A stretch of DNA of 64,000 nt from Afipia sp. OHSU_II-C1 (lineage in GTDB: Bacteria > Pseudomonadota > Alphaproteobacteria > Rhizobiales > Xanthobacteraceae): positions 62,001 through 126,000 of the forward strand of contig NZ_APJI01000001.1 of assembly GCF_000497575.1 (NCBI RefSeq), given 5' to 3'. The notes under the pieces are model-generated. The model ran no database searches and was not told where the DNA came from. It saw only the letters and a program-made list of their open reading frames with translations. A program made the translations under genes and the position numbers. Positions within the stretch are counted from its first letter, which is position 1; every line of letters begins with the position of its first letter. This document shows, one piece after another, positions 35,106 to 43,799 of this stretch.

Positions 35106-36080
35106 TCAGTTGGTTTTCTTCGCCAGCCCCAGCGTATCGATTACCTTACGCTCGGACTCGGTGACCTCGGCGACGAATTTCTTGTAGTCCTCGGTGTTCT
35201 TGTAGTTCGCCACCATGTCGAACTTCGCCAGCGTCGCGATCACTGCCGGGTCCTCGATCGCCTTCTTGAAGGCGTCGTGAAGTTTGGTAACGATCTTGGG
35301 GTCCATGCCTTTCGGACCGGCAATGCCAAACGGCGAGTCATACACCATCGAATAGCCGAGTTCGTTGAGGGTCGGTACGTCGGGGAAGTTCGGCGAGCGC
35401 TTCGAGGTCCAGACCATCAGCAGGCGCAGCTTGCCGGCATCGACCAGCGGCCGCCATCCGGTGGAGTCCGCCTGAAGCATGGTATGATTGCCGAGCACAG
35501 CCGCATTGGTTTCGGCGCCGCCCTTGAACGGCACCTGCGTCAGCTTGATGCCGGCCTTGGCCGCGATCTGCTCCATCCCGATATGCAGCGAGGTGCCCGC
35601 GCCCGGCGTTGCGTAGGTCACCTTGCCCGGATTGGCCTTGGCGAAATCGACCACGTCTTTCCAGGTCTTGAACTGCGACTCCGCGTTGGTGGTCACACCG
35701 AAGGTGTAGCCCGTCAGGTGTACAATGTAGGTGAAATCCTTGTCGGCGTTCCAAGACACGTCCTGCATCAGCGGCAGACGAAACACCGTGATCGGTATCT
35801 GCGAAATCGTGTAGCCGTCGGGCTTCGCCGTCGCCGCCATGGTTGCCGGCCCGACGGTGCCGCCGCCGCCCGCCTTGTTATCCACGACAATGGGCTGGCC
35901 GAGCACCTTGGACGCGCTTTCGGCGATCGCGCGCATCGAGATATCGGTCGAGCCGCCCGCGGGCCACGGCACGATCAGCGTGATCGGTTTGGTCGGATAA
36001 TCCTGCGCCATTGCAACACTGGACAACACGGCCAGCGCAGCCGCCGCGAAAACGGTTTTGAATCCGGATCGATAGGCCAT
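35106..36080 (-). CDS. TctC/Bug-type periplasmic solute receptor (copy 2)
   Basis: A 324-residue Bug/TctC receptor with Sec signal (1-25, ending VAMAQ). It is the same length as the receptor at 31805-32779 and identical to it over long stretches (for example LTGYTFGVTTNAESQFKTWK), clearly a recent duplicate, with differences concentrated in the signal and in a few pocket-region segments. GGGAGA lies eight bases before the ATG. No permease genes are adjacent, so it may share TctBA with copy 1 or act as a sensor or alternative receptor. Convergent with the LysR gene. Confidence 0.93.
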   Translation of the reverse strand: MAYRSGFKTVFAAAALAVLSSVAMAQDYPTKPITLIVPWPAGGSTDISMRAIAESASKVLGQPIVVDNKAGGGGTVGPATMAATAKPDGYTISQIPITVFRLPLMQDVSWNADKDFTYIVHLTGYTFGVTTNAESQFKTWKDVVDFAKANPGKVTYATPGAGTSLHIGMEQIAAKAGIKLTQVPFKGGAETNAAVLGNHTMLQADSTGWRPLVDAGKLRLLMVWTSKRSPNFPDVPTLNELGYSMVYDSPFGIAGPKGMDPKIVTKLHDAFKKAIEDPAVIATLAKFDMVANYKNTEDYKKFVAEVTESERKVIDTLGLAKKTN

Positions 36081-36411
36081 TGAACATCTCTCCCTTGGCG
36101 GTCCGTGATGTGCGAACCTGTCTTGTTCTATTTTTATGGAGTGATGATCCTCGAAATCAGCGCGAAAGAAAAGCAAGGAGACGCGTGCGGGACGCAGTTA
36201 TTGCGACGCATCCGGCAGATGCGTCATTAGGTCCCAAAATATCCTGTCCCACGGCGGCCTTGCGTTCGCCCTGCGAAACGGCAAGTTGTGAATGAACAAG
36301 CCCTGCCCATCGGGAAATCTGCCGGTTTTGAGCGCATCATCAGCCCAACAGTCCGGATGGATCGGTTATGCTCAGGGAACCATCAGCCGCGTCCGGAACG
36401 GAGCCCTTTCA
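36081..36411. other. 331-base divergent promoter region before nikR
   Basis: No gene is supported; the nikR frame is open here but lacks protein-like sequence. The stretch carries the promoters of the tctC copy 2 and nikR genes and one strong dyad (36205-36225, listed separately). I did not find the enterobacterial NikR operator pattern GTATGA-N16-TCATAC. Confidence 0.6.
36205..36225. promoter_or_regulatory. 8-bp dyad upstream of nikR, candidate operator
   Basis: GACGCATC and GATGCGTC are perfect inverted copies with a 5-base spacer, about 190 bases before the nikR start and 125 from the start of tctC copy 2. It is the only strong symmetric site seen in this gap. It could serve NikR or another regulator; the arms are short for a NikR site, whose half-sites are normally farther apart. 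Confidence 0.4.
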
Positions 36412-36867
36412 ATGCAGCGCGTGACCATCACTCTCGACGACGATCTCATGGCGGAACTGGACCGGATGATCGAGGAACACGGCTACCAGAACCGTTCCGA
36501 GGCGATCCGCGATTTCGCCCGCGCCGGAATGCAGCAGGCGGCGCAGGATGCCGGGAAAAACAGCGGTGATTGCGTCGCCGCTCTGGTCTATGTCTACGAC
36601 CACGCGGCGCGCGATCTTTCCAGCCGCCTTGTCAACAATTTTCACGACCACCACGACCTGTCGCTGGCGACGCTCCATGTGCATCTCGACAACGACAACT
36701 GCATGGAGATCACCGCGCTGAAGGGCCGGACGGCGGACGTGCAGCATCTGGCGGACCACGTCATCGCCGAGCGCGGCGTGCGCTACGGCCGCGTGGTGAT
36801 GATCCCCACCGAGGGCGGGGCCAAGCCTTCAGGTGCGCGGAAAAGGCACGTCCATCGGCACACCTGA
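36412..36867 (+). CDS. nikR: Nickel-responsive regulator NikR
   Basis: A 151-residue NikR. The ribbon-helix-helix domain is residues 1-45 ([31 protein letters not shown]) and the ACT-like metal domain follows. All four high-affinity nickel ligands are present: His78, His89, His91 and Cys97, in FHDHHDLS and [10 protein letters not shown]. With Ni2+ it binds DNA and represses nickel uptake genes. The start is fixed by the family N-terminus, with GGAG upstream; the frame is open 40 codons earlier. No nik, urease or hydrogenase gene is in the window, so its target is elsewhere or it acts on neighbours. Confidence 0.93.
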   Translation: MQRVTITLDDDLMAELDRMIEEHGYQNRSEAIRDFARAGMQQAAQDAGKNSGDCVAALVYVYDHAARDLSSRLVNNFHDHHDLSLATLHVHLDNDNCMEITALKGRTADVQHLADHVIAERGVRYGRVVMIPTEGGAKPSGARKRHVHRHT

Positions 36868-36918
36868 CCCTCCTTTTCCGGAGATGTTTCCGGCGCGAAC
36901 CTGCGGTATCGATCCATC

Positions 36919-38187
36919 ATGACAAAAGCCAGATCCAATCTTCAGATCGATTCCGCGCGCCTCTGGGGCGACATTCACAAAACCGCGAAATTCGGCGCAA
37001 CGCCCAAGGGCGGCGTCAAGCGGCTGACGCTCGGGCCCGAGGACAAGCAGGTGCGCGACTGGTTCCGCACGGCCTGCGAAGCCGCCGGCTGCGAAGTCAG
37101 TGTCGATGCACTCGGCACCATGTTCGCGATCCGGCCCGGCCGCGACATGTCGAAGCCGCCGATCGGCATCGGCTCCCATCTCGACACCCAGCCGACCGGT
37201 GGCAAGTACGACGGTATTCTCGGCACCCTCGCCGCGCTCGAAGTCGTCCGCGCCATGAACGACGCTGGCATCGAAACCGAGTATCCCGTCTGCGTGTGCA
37301 ACTGGACCAATGAAGAAGGCTCGCGCTACGCTCCGGCGATGATGGCGTCCGCGGCTTACGCCGGCGACTACACCACCGACGACATCCTGGGCCGCAAGGA
37401 CGCCGATGGCATTACCGTTGCGCAAGCGCTCGACACCATCGGCTATCGCGGCACGGACGCAGTCGGACAGCAGAAGTTCAGCGCGTTCGTCGAACTGCAC
37501 ATCGAACAGGGCCCGTTGCTCGAGGCCGAGAACAAGACCATCGGCGTGGTCGATCGCGGCCAGGGCATCATGTGGTATGACGGCACGATCGCGGGTTTCG
37601 CCAGCCACGCCGGCACCACCCCGATGCCGCTGCGCAAGGATGCACTGGCAGCGTTCTCCGAAGTCGTACTTGCGGTGGAAAGGATCGCACGCGATCTCGG
37701 GCCGAATGCGGTCGGCACCATCGGCGAAATCAAGATCGACAATCCCTCGCGCAATGTCATCCCGGGCGACCTCACCTTCACCGTGGATATTCGGAGTTCA
37801 GAGTCGGCCACGCTGGACAAGTTGCACGACGCGCTGCAACGCGCGGTCGCAGAAATCATCGCACGCCGCAACGTCAAGATCACGATCGAGCAGATCTGGC
37901 GCAAGGAGCCGACGGTGTTCGACACAAAACTGGTCGATGCTGTCGAAACCGCGACCAAAGAGATGGGCTACAGCCATCGCCGGATCACGTCCGGCGCCGG
38001 GCATGACGCCTGTAACCTCGCAACCGTGATACCAGCGGCGATGATCTTCGTGCCCTGCAAGGACGGCGTCAGCCATAACGAACTGGAAGATGCGACGCAG
38101 GCCGACTGCACTGCCGGTGCAAACGTGCTGCTCCATACGGTTCTCTCGCTCGCTGGCGTTGCGACGGAGCCGAAGGTCGGCGGCTAG
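36919..38187 (+). CDS. M20-family Zn-dependent amidohydrolase (carbamoylase/allantoate type)
   Basis: A 422-residue M20 peptidase-fold hydrolase of the N-carbamoyl-L-amino-acid hydrolase/allantoate amidohydrolase group. The metal-site segments are GSHLDTQPTGGKYDG (about 91-105), NWTNEEGSRY (about 128-137) and ELHIEQGPLLE; the C-terminal GAGHDACNLATVIPAAMIFV is typical. It hydrolyses an N-carbamoyl or ureido bond, two metal ions being required. It follows nikR by 51 bases on the same strand, so co-transcription is possible, which raises the question whether its metal use or expression is nickel-linked. Confidence 0.9.
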   Translation: MTKARSNLQIDSARLWGDIHKTAKFGATPKGGVKRLTLGPEDKQVRDWFRTACEAAGCEVSVDALGTMFAIRPGRDMSKPPIGIGSHLDTQPTGGKYDGILGTLAALEVVRAMNDAGIETEYPVCVCNWTNEEGSRYAPAMMASAAYAGDYTTDDILGRKDADGITVAQALDTIGYRGTDAVGQQKFSAFVELHIEQGPLLEAENKTIGVVDRGQGIMWYDGTIAGFASHAGTTPMPLRKDALAAFSEVVLAVERIARDLGPNAVGTIGEIKIDNPSRNVIPGDLTFTVDIRSSESATLDKLHDALQRAVAEIIARRNVKITIEQIWRKEPTVFDTKLVDAVETATKEMGYSHRRITSGAGHDACNLATVIPAAMIFVPCKDGVSHNELEDATQADCTAGANVLLHTVLSLAGVATEPKVGG

Positions 38188-38295
38188 CCCCCGCGAAAGC
38201 GGGAGCCATGCCCTAGCCTGACAGTAAGGTACGTCATACATCCCACGTAATGTCTCGCGACGGAGTATGGGTCCCTGCCTTCGCGGTGACGATCC
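38188..38295. repeat. Intergenic palindromic repeat, type B
   Basis: Begins with the hairpin CCCGCGAAAGCGGG and ends with GTATGGGTCCCTGCCTTCGCGGTGACG; the two ends are partly complementary (GCGGGAGCCATG against TATGGGTCCCTGCC). This resembles a second interspersed palindrome of Bradyrhizobium-type genomes. It fills the gap before the S9 peptidase gene, and its translation explains the spurious N-terminal extension of that frame. Confidence 0.65.
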
Positions 38296-38326
38296 GGAAT
38301 TTTCGTCGATTGAAAGCTCGTTCAGC

Positions 38327-40429
38327 ATGACTTCAAAAGTTGCCAATCCTCCCGTCGCGCCGCGCCGCCCCCACAGCTTCACGCACCACGGCATCACCGT
38401 GACCGACGACTATGCGTGGCTGAAGGACGACAACTGGCAGGAAGTCCTGCGCGATCCGTCGGTGCTCAAGCCGGACATCCGCGCCTATCTCGAAGCCGAA
38501 AACGCTTATGCCGATACGGTGCTGGGCCACACCGAGCCGTTGCAGAAGAAGCTGGTCGCGGAAATGCGCGGCCGCATCAAGGAAGACGATTCCAGCGTCC
38601 CCTCGCCGGACGGACCGTTCGCCTATTTCCAGAAGTATAATGAGGGCGGCCAGCACGAGCAGATCGGACGAACAGCGCGCGACGGCAGCGGCGAGGCCCG
38701 TTTCATCATCGACGGCGATGAACTGGCGAAGCAGACCGTGTACTTCCGGTTCGGCGGCGCGCGTCACTCACCCGATCACAGGCTGGAGGCGTGGAGCGCG
38801 GACGTTCGTGGCTCGGAATATTTCACCATTCGCGTGCGCGGCTGGGAGAGCGGCAAGGATTCCGCCGATATTCTCGAGGAGACCGACGGCGGCATCGTCT
38901 GGGCAGCAGATTCGAAATCATTCTTTTACGTGAAGCTGGACGACAACCACCGTCCGATGCAGGTCTATCGCCACATTCTCGGCACCGCGCAGTCGGATGA
39001 CGCGCTGGTCTACGAGGAACAGGACTCCGGCTGGTTCACGCATATTCATGAAAGCGCCAGCGGACGCTTTTGCGTGATCGCGGGCGGCGATCATGAAACG
39101 TCCGAACAGCGCCTGATCGATCTGAGCGCACCCGAGGCCCCGCCGCGCCTGATCGCGAAGCGCGAGGAAGGCGTGCAGTATTCGATTGCCGACCGCGGCG
39201 ATCAGCTTTTCATCCTGACCAACGCTGATGACGCCATCGACTTCAAGATCGTCACTGCGCCGCTGGCCTCGCCCGCGCGCAAGAACTGGCGCGACCTGAT
39301 TCCGCACCGCCCCGGCACCTACATTATCGATATCGAGCTTTACTCAGGTCATCTGGTGCGGATGGAGCGGGCCAATGCCCTGCCCTCCATCGTGATCCGC
39401 GATCTTGCGACCCTGCAGGAACATGCCATCGCGTTTGACGAGGCAGCCTATTCCCTCGGCACGCTCGGCGGTTACGAGTTCGACACCACGCAGATCCGGT
39501 TTTCCTATTCGTCGATGACCACGCCATCGGAAGTGTTCGACTACGACATGGTCAGCCGCGCGCGCGTTCTGCGCAAGCGCCAGGAAATTCCCTCCGGCCA
39601 CAACCCTGCCGACTACGTCACCACCCGCATCATGGCAACGTCCCATGACGGCGCGCAGGTTCCGGTATCCATCGTCCATCGCAAGGATCTCAAGCGCGAC
39701 GGCAGTGCGCCGCTGCTGCTGTATGGCTACGGCTCCTACGGCAGTTCGATGCCGGCATCGTTCTCCGCCAACCGGCTGTCGCTGGTCGATCGCGGCTTCG
39801 TCTATGCCATCGCGCATATCCGCGGCGGCGCGGACAAGGGCTGGGGCTGGTATCTCGACGGCAAGCGCGAGAAGAAGACCAACACCTTCGACGATTTCGC
39901 CGCCGCAGCCCGCGCACTGATCGACGCGAAATACACCTCGGCGAAAAAGATCGTCGGCCACGGCGGCAGCGCCGGCGGCATGCTGATGGGCGCGGTCGCG
40001 AACCGCTCGGGCGAGTTGTTCGCGGGCATTGTCGCCGAGGTGCCGTTCGTCGATGTGCTGAACACCATGCTCGACGACACGCTGCCGTTGACGCCGCCGG
40101 AGTGGCCCGAATGGGGCAACCCGATCGAAAGTGCGGCCGATTTCAAGACCATCCTGTCGTACTCGCCGTATGACAACGTCGCGGCGAAAGATTACCCCGC
40201 GATTCTGGCGATGGGCGGCCTCGCCGATCCGCGCGTCACTTACTGGGAGCCGGCGAAATGGATCGCGCGGCTCCGCCCCGTGATGACGGGCGGCGGGCCA
40301 GTGCTGTTGCGCACCAACATGGGCGCAGGTCACGGCGGCGCGTCCGGCCGCTTCAACCGGCTGGACGAGATCGCGATTGTTTACGCGTTTGCGTTGTGGG
40401 CGGTGGGGCTGGCTGACGGCGAAGGCTGA
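38327..40429 (+). CDS. Prolyl oligopeptidase-family serine peptidase (S9, oligopeptidase B-like)
   Basis: A 700-residue S9 peptidase: N-terminal beta-propeller (to about 400) and C-terminal alpha/beta-hydrolase domain. The nucleophile is in GHGGSAGGML (about residue 547), the Asp in GGLADPRVTYWEPAKW and the His in GAGHGGASGR. PHSFTHHGITVTDDYAWLKDDNW is the usual N-terminus, which sets the ATG at 38327; earlier codons are from the repeat. No signal peptide, so cytoplasmic cleavage of short peptides, perhaps after basic residues as in oligopeptidase B. Confidence 0.92.
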   Translation: MTSKVANPPVAPRRPHSFTHHGITVTDDYAWLKDDNWQEVLRDPSVLKPDIRAYLEAENAYADTVLGHTEPLQKKLVAEMRGRIKEDDSSVPSPDGPFAYFQKYNEGGQHEQIGRTARDGSGEARFIIDGDELAKQTVYFRFGGARHSPDHRLEAWSADVRGSEYFTIRVRGWESGKDSADILEETDGGIVWAADSKSFFYVKLDDNHRPMQVYRHILGTAQSDDALVYEEQDSGWFTHIHESASGRFCVIAGGDHETSEQRLIDLSAPEAPPRLIAKREEGVQYSIADRGDQLFILTNADDAIDFKIVTAPLASPARKNWRDLIPHRPGTYIIDIELYSGHLVRMERANALPSIVIRDLATLQEHAIAFDEAAYSLGTLGGYEFDTTQIRFSYSSMTTPSEVFDYDMVSRARVLRKRQEIPSGHNPADYVTTRIMATSHDGAQVPVSIVHRKDLKRDGSAPLLLYGYGSYGSSMPASFSANRLSLVDRGFVYAIAHIRGGADKGWGWYLDGKREKKTNTFDDFAAAARALIDAKYTSAKKIVGHGGSAGGMLMGAVANRSGELFAGIVAEVPFVDVLNTMLDDTLPLTPPEWPEWGNPIESAADFKTILSYSPYDNVAAKDYPAILAMGGLADPRVTYWEPAKWIARLRPVMTGGGPVLLRTNMGAGHGGASGRFNRLDEIAIVYAFALWAVGLADGEG

Positions 40430-40582
40430 AAAGCTTTCTCCACTTACCTCAAAGGTAATTTAAGCACTGCCGTCAGCCATGCATGATGCACCTGCGGATT
40501 GCGTTGCAACGCGTCATGACGCGCCGCCGTTCTCCGCCCATACTCCAATGCCACTGACTCGCCTGTTGCCCGGAAGTCCCGC

Positions 40583-41878
40583 ATGCGCCGCCTGCCCTTC
40601 TATTACGGCTGGATCATTGTCGCCGTAACCTTCATCACCATGGGTATCGGCGTGAATGCCCGCACCTCGTTCTCGCTGTTCTTCTCGCCGATCGTCGATG
40701 AGTTCGGCTGGGATCGCGGCGTCACCGCAGGTGCATTCTCCGTCGGCTTTCTGGTCTCGGCGCTGCTCAGCCCGCTGATGGGCAAGCTGATGGACCGCTC
40801 GGGCCCGCGCACGGTGATGGAGCTCGGCGTTCTGTTGATGGGCGCTGGCCTCCTGCTCGCGCCGCTGACCACGCAGCCTTGGCATCTTTACGTCACCATC
40901 GGCTGTCTTGTCGGCGCAGGCAGCATTTGTCTGGGCTATTCAGGCCAGTCGCTGTTCCTGCCGAACTGGTTCGTCAGACGCCGCGGGCTCGCGGTCGGCC
41001 TCGCCTTCGCCGGCGTCGGCATCGGCTCTATCATCATCCTGCCGTGGGTGCAGTTCCTGATCGACAGGAGCGGCTGGCGTGCCGCGAGCTGGGCGATGGG
41101 CATTCTCGTGCTCGTTGCGCTGATTCCGCTCAACCTGCTGCTGCGCAAGCGTCCGGAAGACATCGGACTGCTGCCGGATGGAGATGCAGCGCCGACCGCC
41201 ACGACCGTCGCACCGCCCTCGAATATCGTCGATCCGGCATGGGCAGCGACCGACTGGACGCTCGGTCTCGCCGTTCGCACCGCGCGGTTCTGGTGGATCT
41301 CGCTCGGTTACTTCTGCGGCCTCTATGTCTGGTACGCCGTGCAGGTGCATCAGACCAAGTATCTCGTCGAAATCGGGTTCACGTCGAGCTCGGCGGCATG
41401 GGCGCTGGGCATGGTCAGCCTGATCGGCATTCCGGGACAGATTGCGCTCGGCTATCTCTCCGACCGCATCGGCCGCGAATGGATCTGGACGATTTCCTCA
41501 CTGGGATTCGCGATCTGTTTCGCGGCGCTGATTGCGTTGCAATTCACACCGACGCTGCTGCTGGTTTACATCATGGTCGTCGTGCAGGGTTTCCTCGGCT
41601 ACGGCTTCACCTCGATCATGGGCGCGGTGGTGGCCGAAATCTTCCAGGGCAAACACTTTGGCACGATCTTCGGCACCATCGGTTTCACCGCACTGGCCGG
41701 CGGCGCCGCAGGCCCATGGGTGACCGGAATCCTGCACGACATCTACGGAGACTACACGCTGGCCTTCATCATCGGCATAGCGGTCAGCGCACTGTCCGCC
41801 GCCTCGATCTGGCTTGCTTCGCCCGGCAAGGTCCGCGCCGTTGCGGGCCGCATGGACCGGATTGCGAAACCGGCCTAA
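40583..41878 (+). CDS. MFS transporter (monocarboxylate/oxalate-formate-like)
   Basis: A 431-residue major-facilitator protein with 12 hydrophobic segments. MFS motif A appears as GKLMDRSGPRTVM after TM2 and YLSDRIGREWIW after TM8. FYYGWIIVAVTFITMGIGVNARTSFSLFFSPI is the start seen in monocarboxylate/oxalate-formate-like carriers. GGAAG precedes the ATG. It probably imports or exchanges a small organic acid. Four-base overlap with the convergent gene at its end. Confidence 0.9.
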   Translation: MRRLPFYYGWIIVAVTFITMGIGVNARTSFSLFFSPIVDEFGWDRGVTAGAFSVGFLVSALLSPLMGKLMDRSGPRTVMELGVLLMGAGLLLAPLTTQPWHLYVTIGCLVGAGSICLGYSGQSLFLPNWFVRRRGLAVGLAFAGVGIGSIIILPWVQFLIDRSGWRAASWAMGILVLVALIPLNLLLRKRPEDIGLLPDGDAAPTATTVAPPSNIVDPAWAATDWTLGLAVRTARFWWISLGYFCGLYVWYAVQVHQTKYLVEIGFTSSSAAWALGMVSLIGIPGQIALGYLSDRIGREWIWTISSLGFAICFAALIALQFTPTLLLVYIMVVVQGFLGYGFTSIMGAVVAEIFQGKHFGTIFGTIGFTALAGGAAGPWVTGILHDIYGDYTLAFIIGIAVSALSAASIWLASPGKVRAVAGRMDRIAKPA

Positions 41879-42480
41879 AGCCCGATCTGCACCGGATAGC
41901 CTTCGCGCAATGCATTGACGATCGACGGTGGCGTTACGAGCCTTGCATCGGCGAGACTTGTCGATGCGCGGCTGTAACCCGCGAACGACCAGTGCCACGC
42001 TTCACCGTTTGCGATCAGATAACTCTCGCCGCCTCTCGTCACCATTACTCCATTCGGCAACCGGAGCGCTGCGGTGTACAGCGGGTGCAGCCGCTTCTCG
42101 CGGCCATCGAGCCGCTCGCCATGAAGCACGGCGTCCATGTCGGTCGCATATGGCTTTGCGCGGCCATTGCCCTTGGCCCACGCGTCGCGAAACGCCGTCG
42201 CATCATCCCGGCGGCAATAGAAGCAAGGCCTATGCCCCGCGGCGAACGATGTCGCCTCATCGAGGAAGAACAGCTCGGTCCAGCTTCTCCCGCCCATCAC
42301 CTTGCGCCGGCGTCCGCGAAATTCGCAGACGCAGGTGATCCATGCCTTTGACGACCAGCGCCGGTTCAGTAGCGTCTTCGTCGCCGGATCGTGAATGATG
42401 CCGCGATTGCCGGTGAAGCGGCCGCGATGCGCGGTCGCAACGATCTCGCCGAACGGCGACACGCGGTTTTGCAGCGGCAT
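41875..42480 (-). CDS. Unrecognised protein with CxC and RPCFYC motifs
   Basis: A 201-residue protein I do not recognise. It has four cysteines arranged as C50-V-C52 and C86-F-Y-C89, the latter within FAAGHRPCFYCRRDDATAF, which looks like the zinc-binding C-terminal half of the Ada methylphosphotriester domain (EA..AGYRPCKRC). An early H18-R-G-R-F-T-G-N-R-G-I-x-H30-D block is another conserved-looking patch. No signal or membrane segment. The ATG at 42480 is chosen because upstream codons lie in an intergenic repeat. A metal-binding, possibly nucleic-acid-related role is a guess. Confidence 0.7.
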   Translation of the reverse strand: MPLQNRVSPFGEIVATAHRGRFTGNRGIIHDPATKTLLNRRWSSKAWITCVCEFRGRRRKVMGGRSWTELFFLDEATSFAAGHRPCFYCRRDDATAFRDAWAKGNGRAKPYATDMDAVLHGERLDGREKRLHPLYTAALRLPNGVMVTRGGESYLIANGEAWHWSFAGYSRASTSLADARLVTPPSIVNALREGYPVQIGL

Positions 42481-42495
42481 AGGCTCATCCCTTTC

Positions 42496-42572
42496 CGTCA
42501 TTGCGAGCGAAGCGAAGCAATCCACCGTAAGAAGAATGGATTGCTTCGTCGCTAGCGCAACTCGCAATGACG
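42496..42572. repeat. Intergenic palindromic repeat, type C, copy 1
   Basis: CGTCATTGCGAG and CTCGCAATGACG form the outer arms; inner GCGAAGCAATCCA and TGGATTGCTTCGTC also pair. A typical short interspersed palindrome of Bradyrhizobium-type genomes, probably forming a long hairpin in RNA. It lies between the minus-strand unknown gene and the dehydrogenase gene. A second copy is at 54474-54555. Confidence 0.85.
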
Positions 42573-42629
42573 AACCACGGAATATCAAGCCACCCGGAAA
42601 CCGATGAACCGCCGGAAGCGATCAGTTCC

Positions 42630-43619
42630 CTAGTTCAGCACGTCCTGATTGATGACATTCTCGCGGATCGGCTTGCCGTCCAGCGCGCTGAGAATGTTCT
42701 TGGCGGTTTGCAGGCCCATGCGGTCGAGCGCCTCGCGCGTCACGCCCGCCAGATGCGGCGCGGTGATGACATTGTCGAGCTTGAACAGCGGATGATCCGG
42801 TCGCGGCGGCTCCTGCGCGAACACGTCAACACCCGCGCCGGCGATCTTGCCCGAGGTGAGGGCCTCGTACAGCGCCGCTTCGTCCACAATGCCGCCGCGC
42901 GCGGTGTTGATGAGGTAGGCCGTCGGCTTCATCAACTGCAACTGCGCCGCGCCGAACATGTTGACCGTCTCCGGCGATTTCGGACAGTGAATCGACACGA
43001 AATCGGCGCGCGGCAGCGCCGTATTGAGATCGGTGACATATTCCGCCCCCGCCGCCTCGACCTCGGCGGCAGACTTGAACGGGTCGTAGACCAGAACGTT
43101 CATCTCCATCGCCACCAGCCGCTTCACCGTCCTCGTTCCGATGCGGCCGAAGCCGACCACCAAAGCGGTCTTTCCAAGCAGGTCATACGGGATCGCGCCG
43201 AGCCGCTTGGTCCAGTTACCGCTCTTGACGATGCTGTCGAGTTCGGTCGAACGCTTGGCCAGCCACAGCATCATGAACAGCGCGCATTCGGCGACCGACG
43301 GCGAATTGGCGATGCCGGTGGTCATCAGGGGAATTTTCTTGCCGCTCAGGGCTTTCACGTCCACCGCGTCGTAGCCGACGCCGATCCGCGCCACCACCAT
43401 CATCTCGCCGGAAGACACGATCTCGTTGGCGCCGAAACCGGTGCCGCCGAGCGCCACGCCATTCACCGGCGCATGCTGCCGCAGCATTTCGTTGAAATCC
43501 GGCGCGGAGATCGTGTTGGGAAACTCGATGGCCTCGATGTCGCTGCGCTCCCGGAACAGGGCCCAGCCGCCCGGCGACATGGTCTCCACGATCAGCAGTT
43601 TCTTCTTGTTGGTCGCCAT
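42630..43619 (-). CDS. D-isomer-specific 2-hydroxyacid dehydrogenase
   Basis: A 329-residue NAD-dependent D-2-hydroxyacid dehydrogenase. The Rossmann motif is GFGRIG (156-161); catalytic Arg241 (NTARGG), Glu270 (VFAQEPP) and His289 (ITAPHLAG) are all present. No ACT domain, so not the usual serine-pathway SerA, though distantly similar; a glyoxylate/hydroxypyruvate or other hydroxyacid is likely. AGGGGATGAA precedes the ATG. Divergent from the RraA-like gene. Confidence 0.9.
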   Translation of the reverse strand: MATNKKKLLIVETMSPGGWALFRERSDIEAIEFPNTISAPDFNEMLRQHAPVNGVALGGTGFGANEIVSSGEMMVVARIGVGYDAVDVKALSGKKIPLMTTGIANSPSVAECALFMMLWLAKRSTELDSIVKSGNWTKRLGAIPYDLLGKTALVVGFGRIGTRTVKRLVAMEMNVLVYDPFKSAAEVEAAGAEYVTDLNTALPRADFVSIHCPKSPETVNMFGAAQLQLMKPTAYLINTARGGIVDEAALYEALTSGKIAGAGVDVFAQEPPRPDHPLFKLDNVITAPHLAGVTREALDRMGLQTAKNILSALDGKPIRENVINQDVLN

Positions 43620-43683
43620 TTCATCCCCTGATGTTTGTTGATTTTCGTTCGGCCCGAGCGCCCATCATCGCCTCGTTTGACCT

Positions 43684-43702
43684 CTTCCCGCAAGCCGGGA
43701 AG
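43684..43702. promoter_or_regulatory. Inverted repeat between hydroxyacid dehydrogenase and RraA-like genes
   Basis: CTTCCCG and CGGGAAG are perfect inverted arms with a 5-base spacer, in the 180-base divergent gap, about 65 bases from the dehydrogenase start and 98 from the RraA-like start. It may be a regulator site for both genes; no regulator gene is adjacent. Confidence 0.35.
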
Positions 43703-43799
43703 AAGCCGAAGCTCGCTCTTGCCGCCGCGACGCTGCAAAGGCACACTCCCCGCGCCGCGTTCCAGCCAGCCTCAAACATCAACAACAGGAGATCAACCC

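Noticed and set aside
36292-36411. N-terminal extension of NikR by 40 codons.
   Set aside because: The extra part is not conserved-looking, and the ribbon-helix-helix domain starts exactly at the ATG at 36412 with a ribosome site before it.
42481-42588. N-terminal extension of the Cys-rich protein (contains ALATKQSILLTVDCFASLAMT).
   Set aside because: It is the translation of the type C intergenic repeat, not protein sequence.
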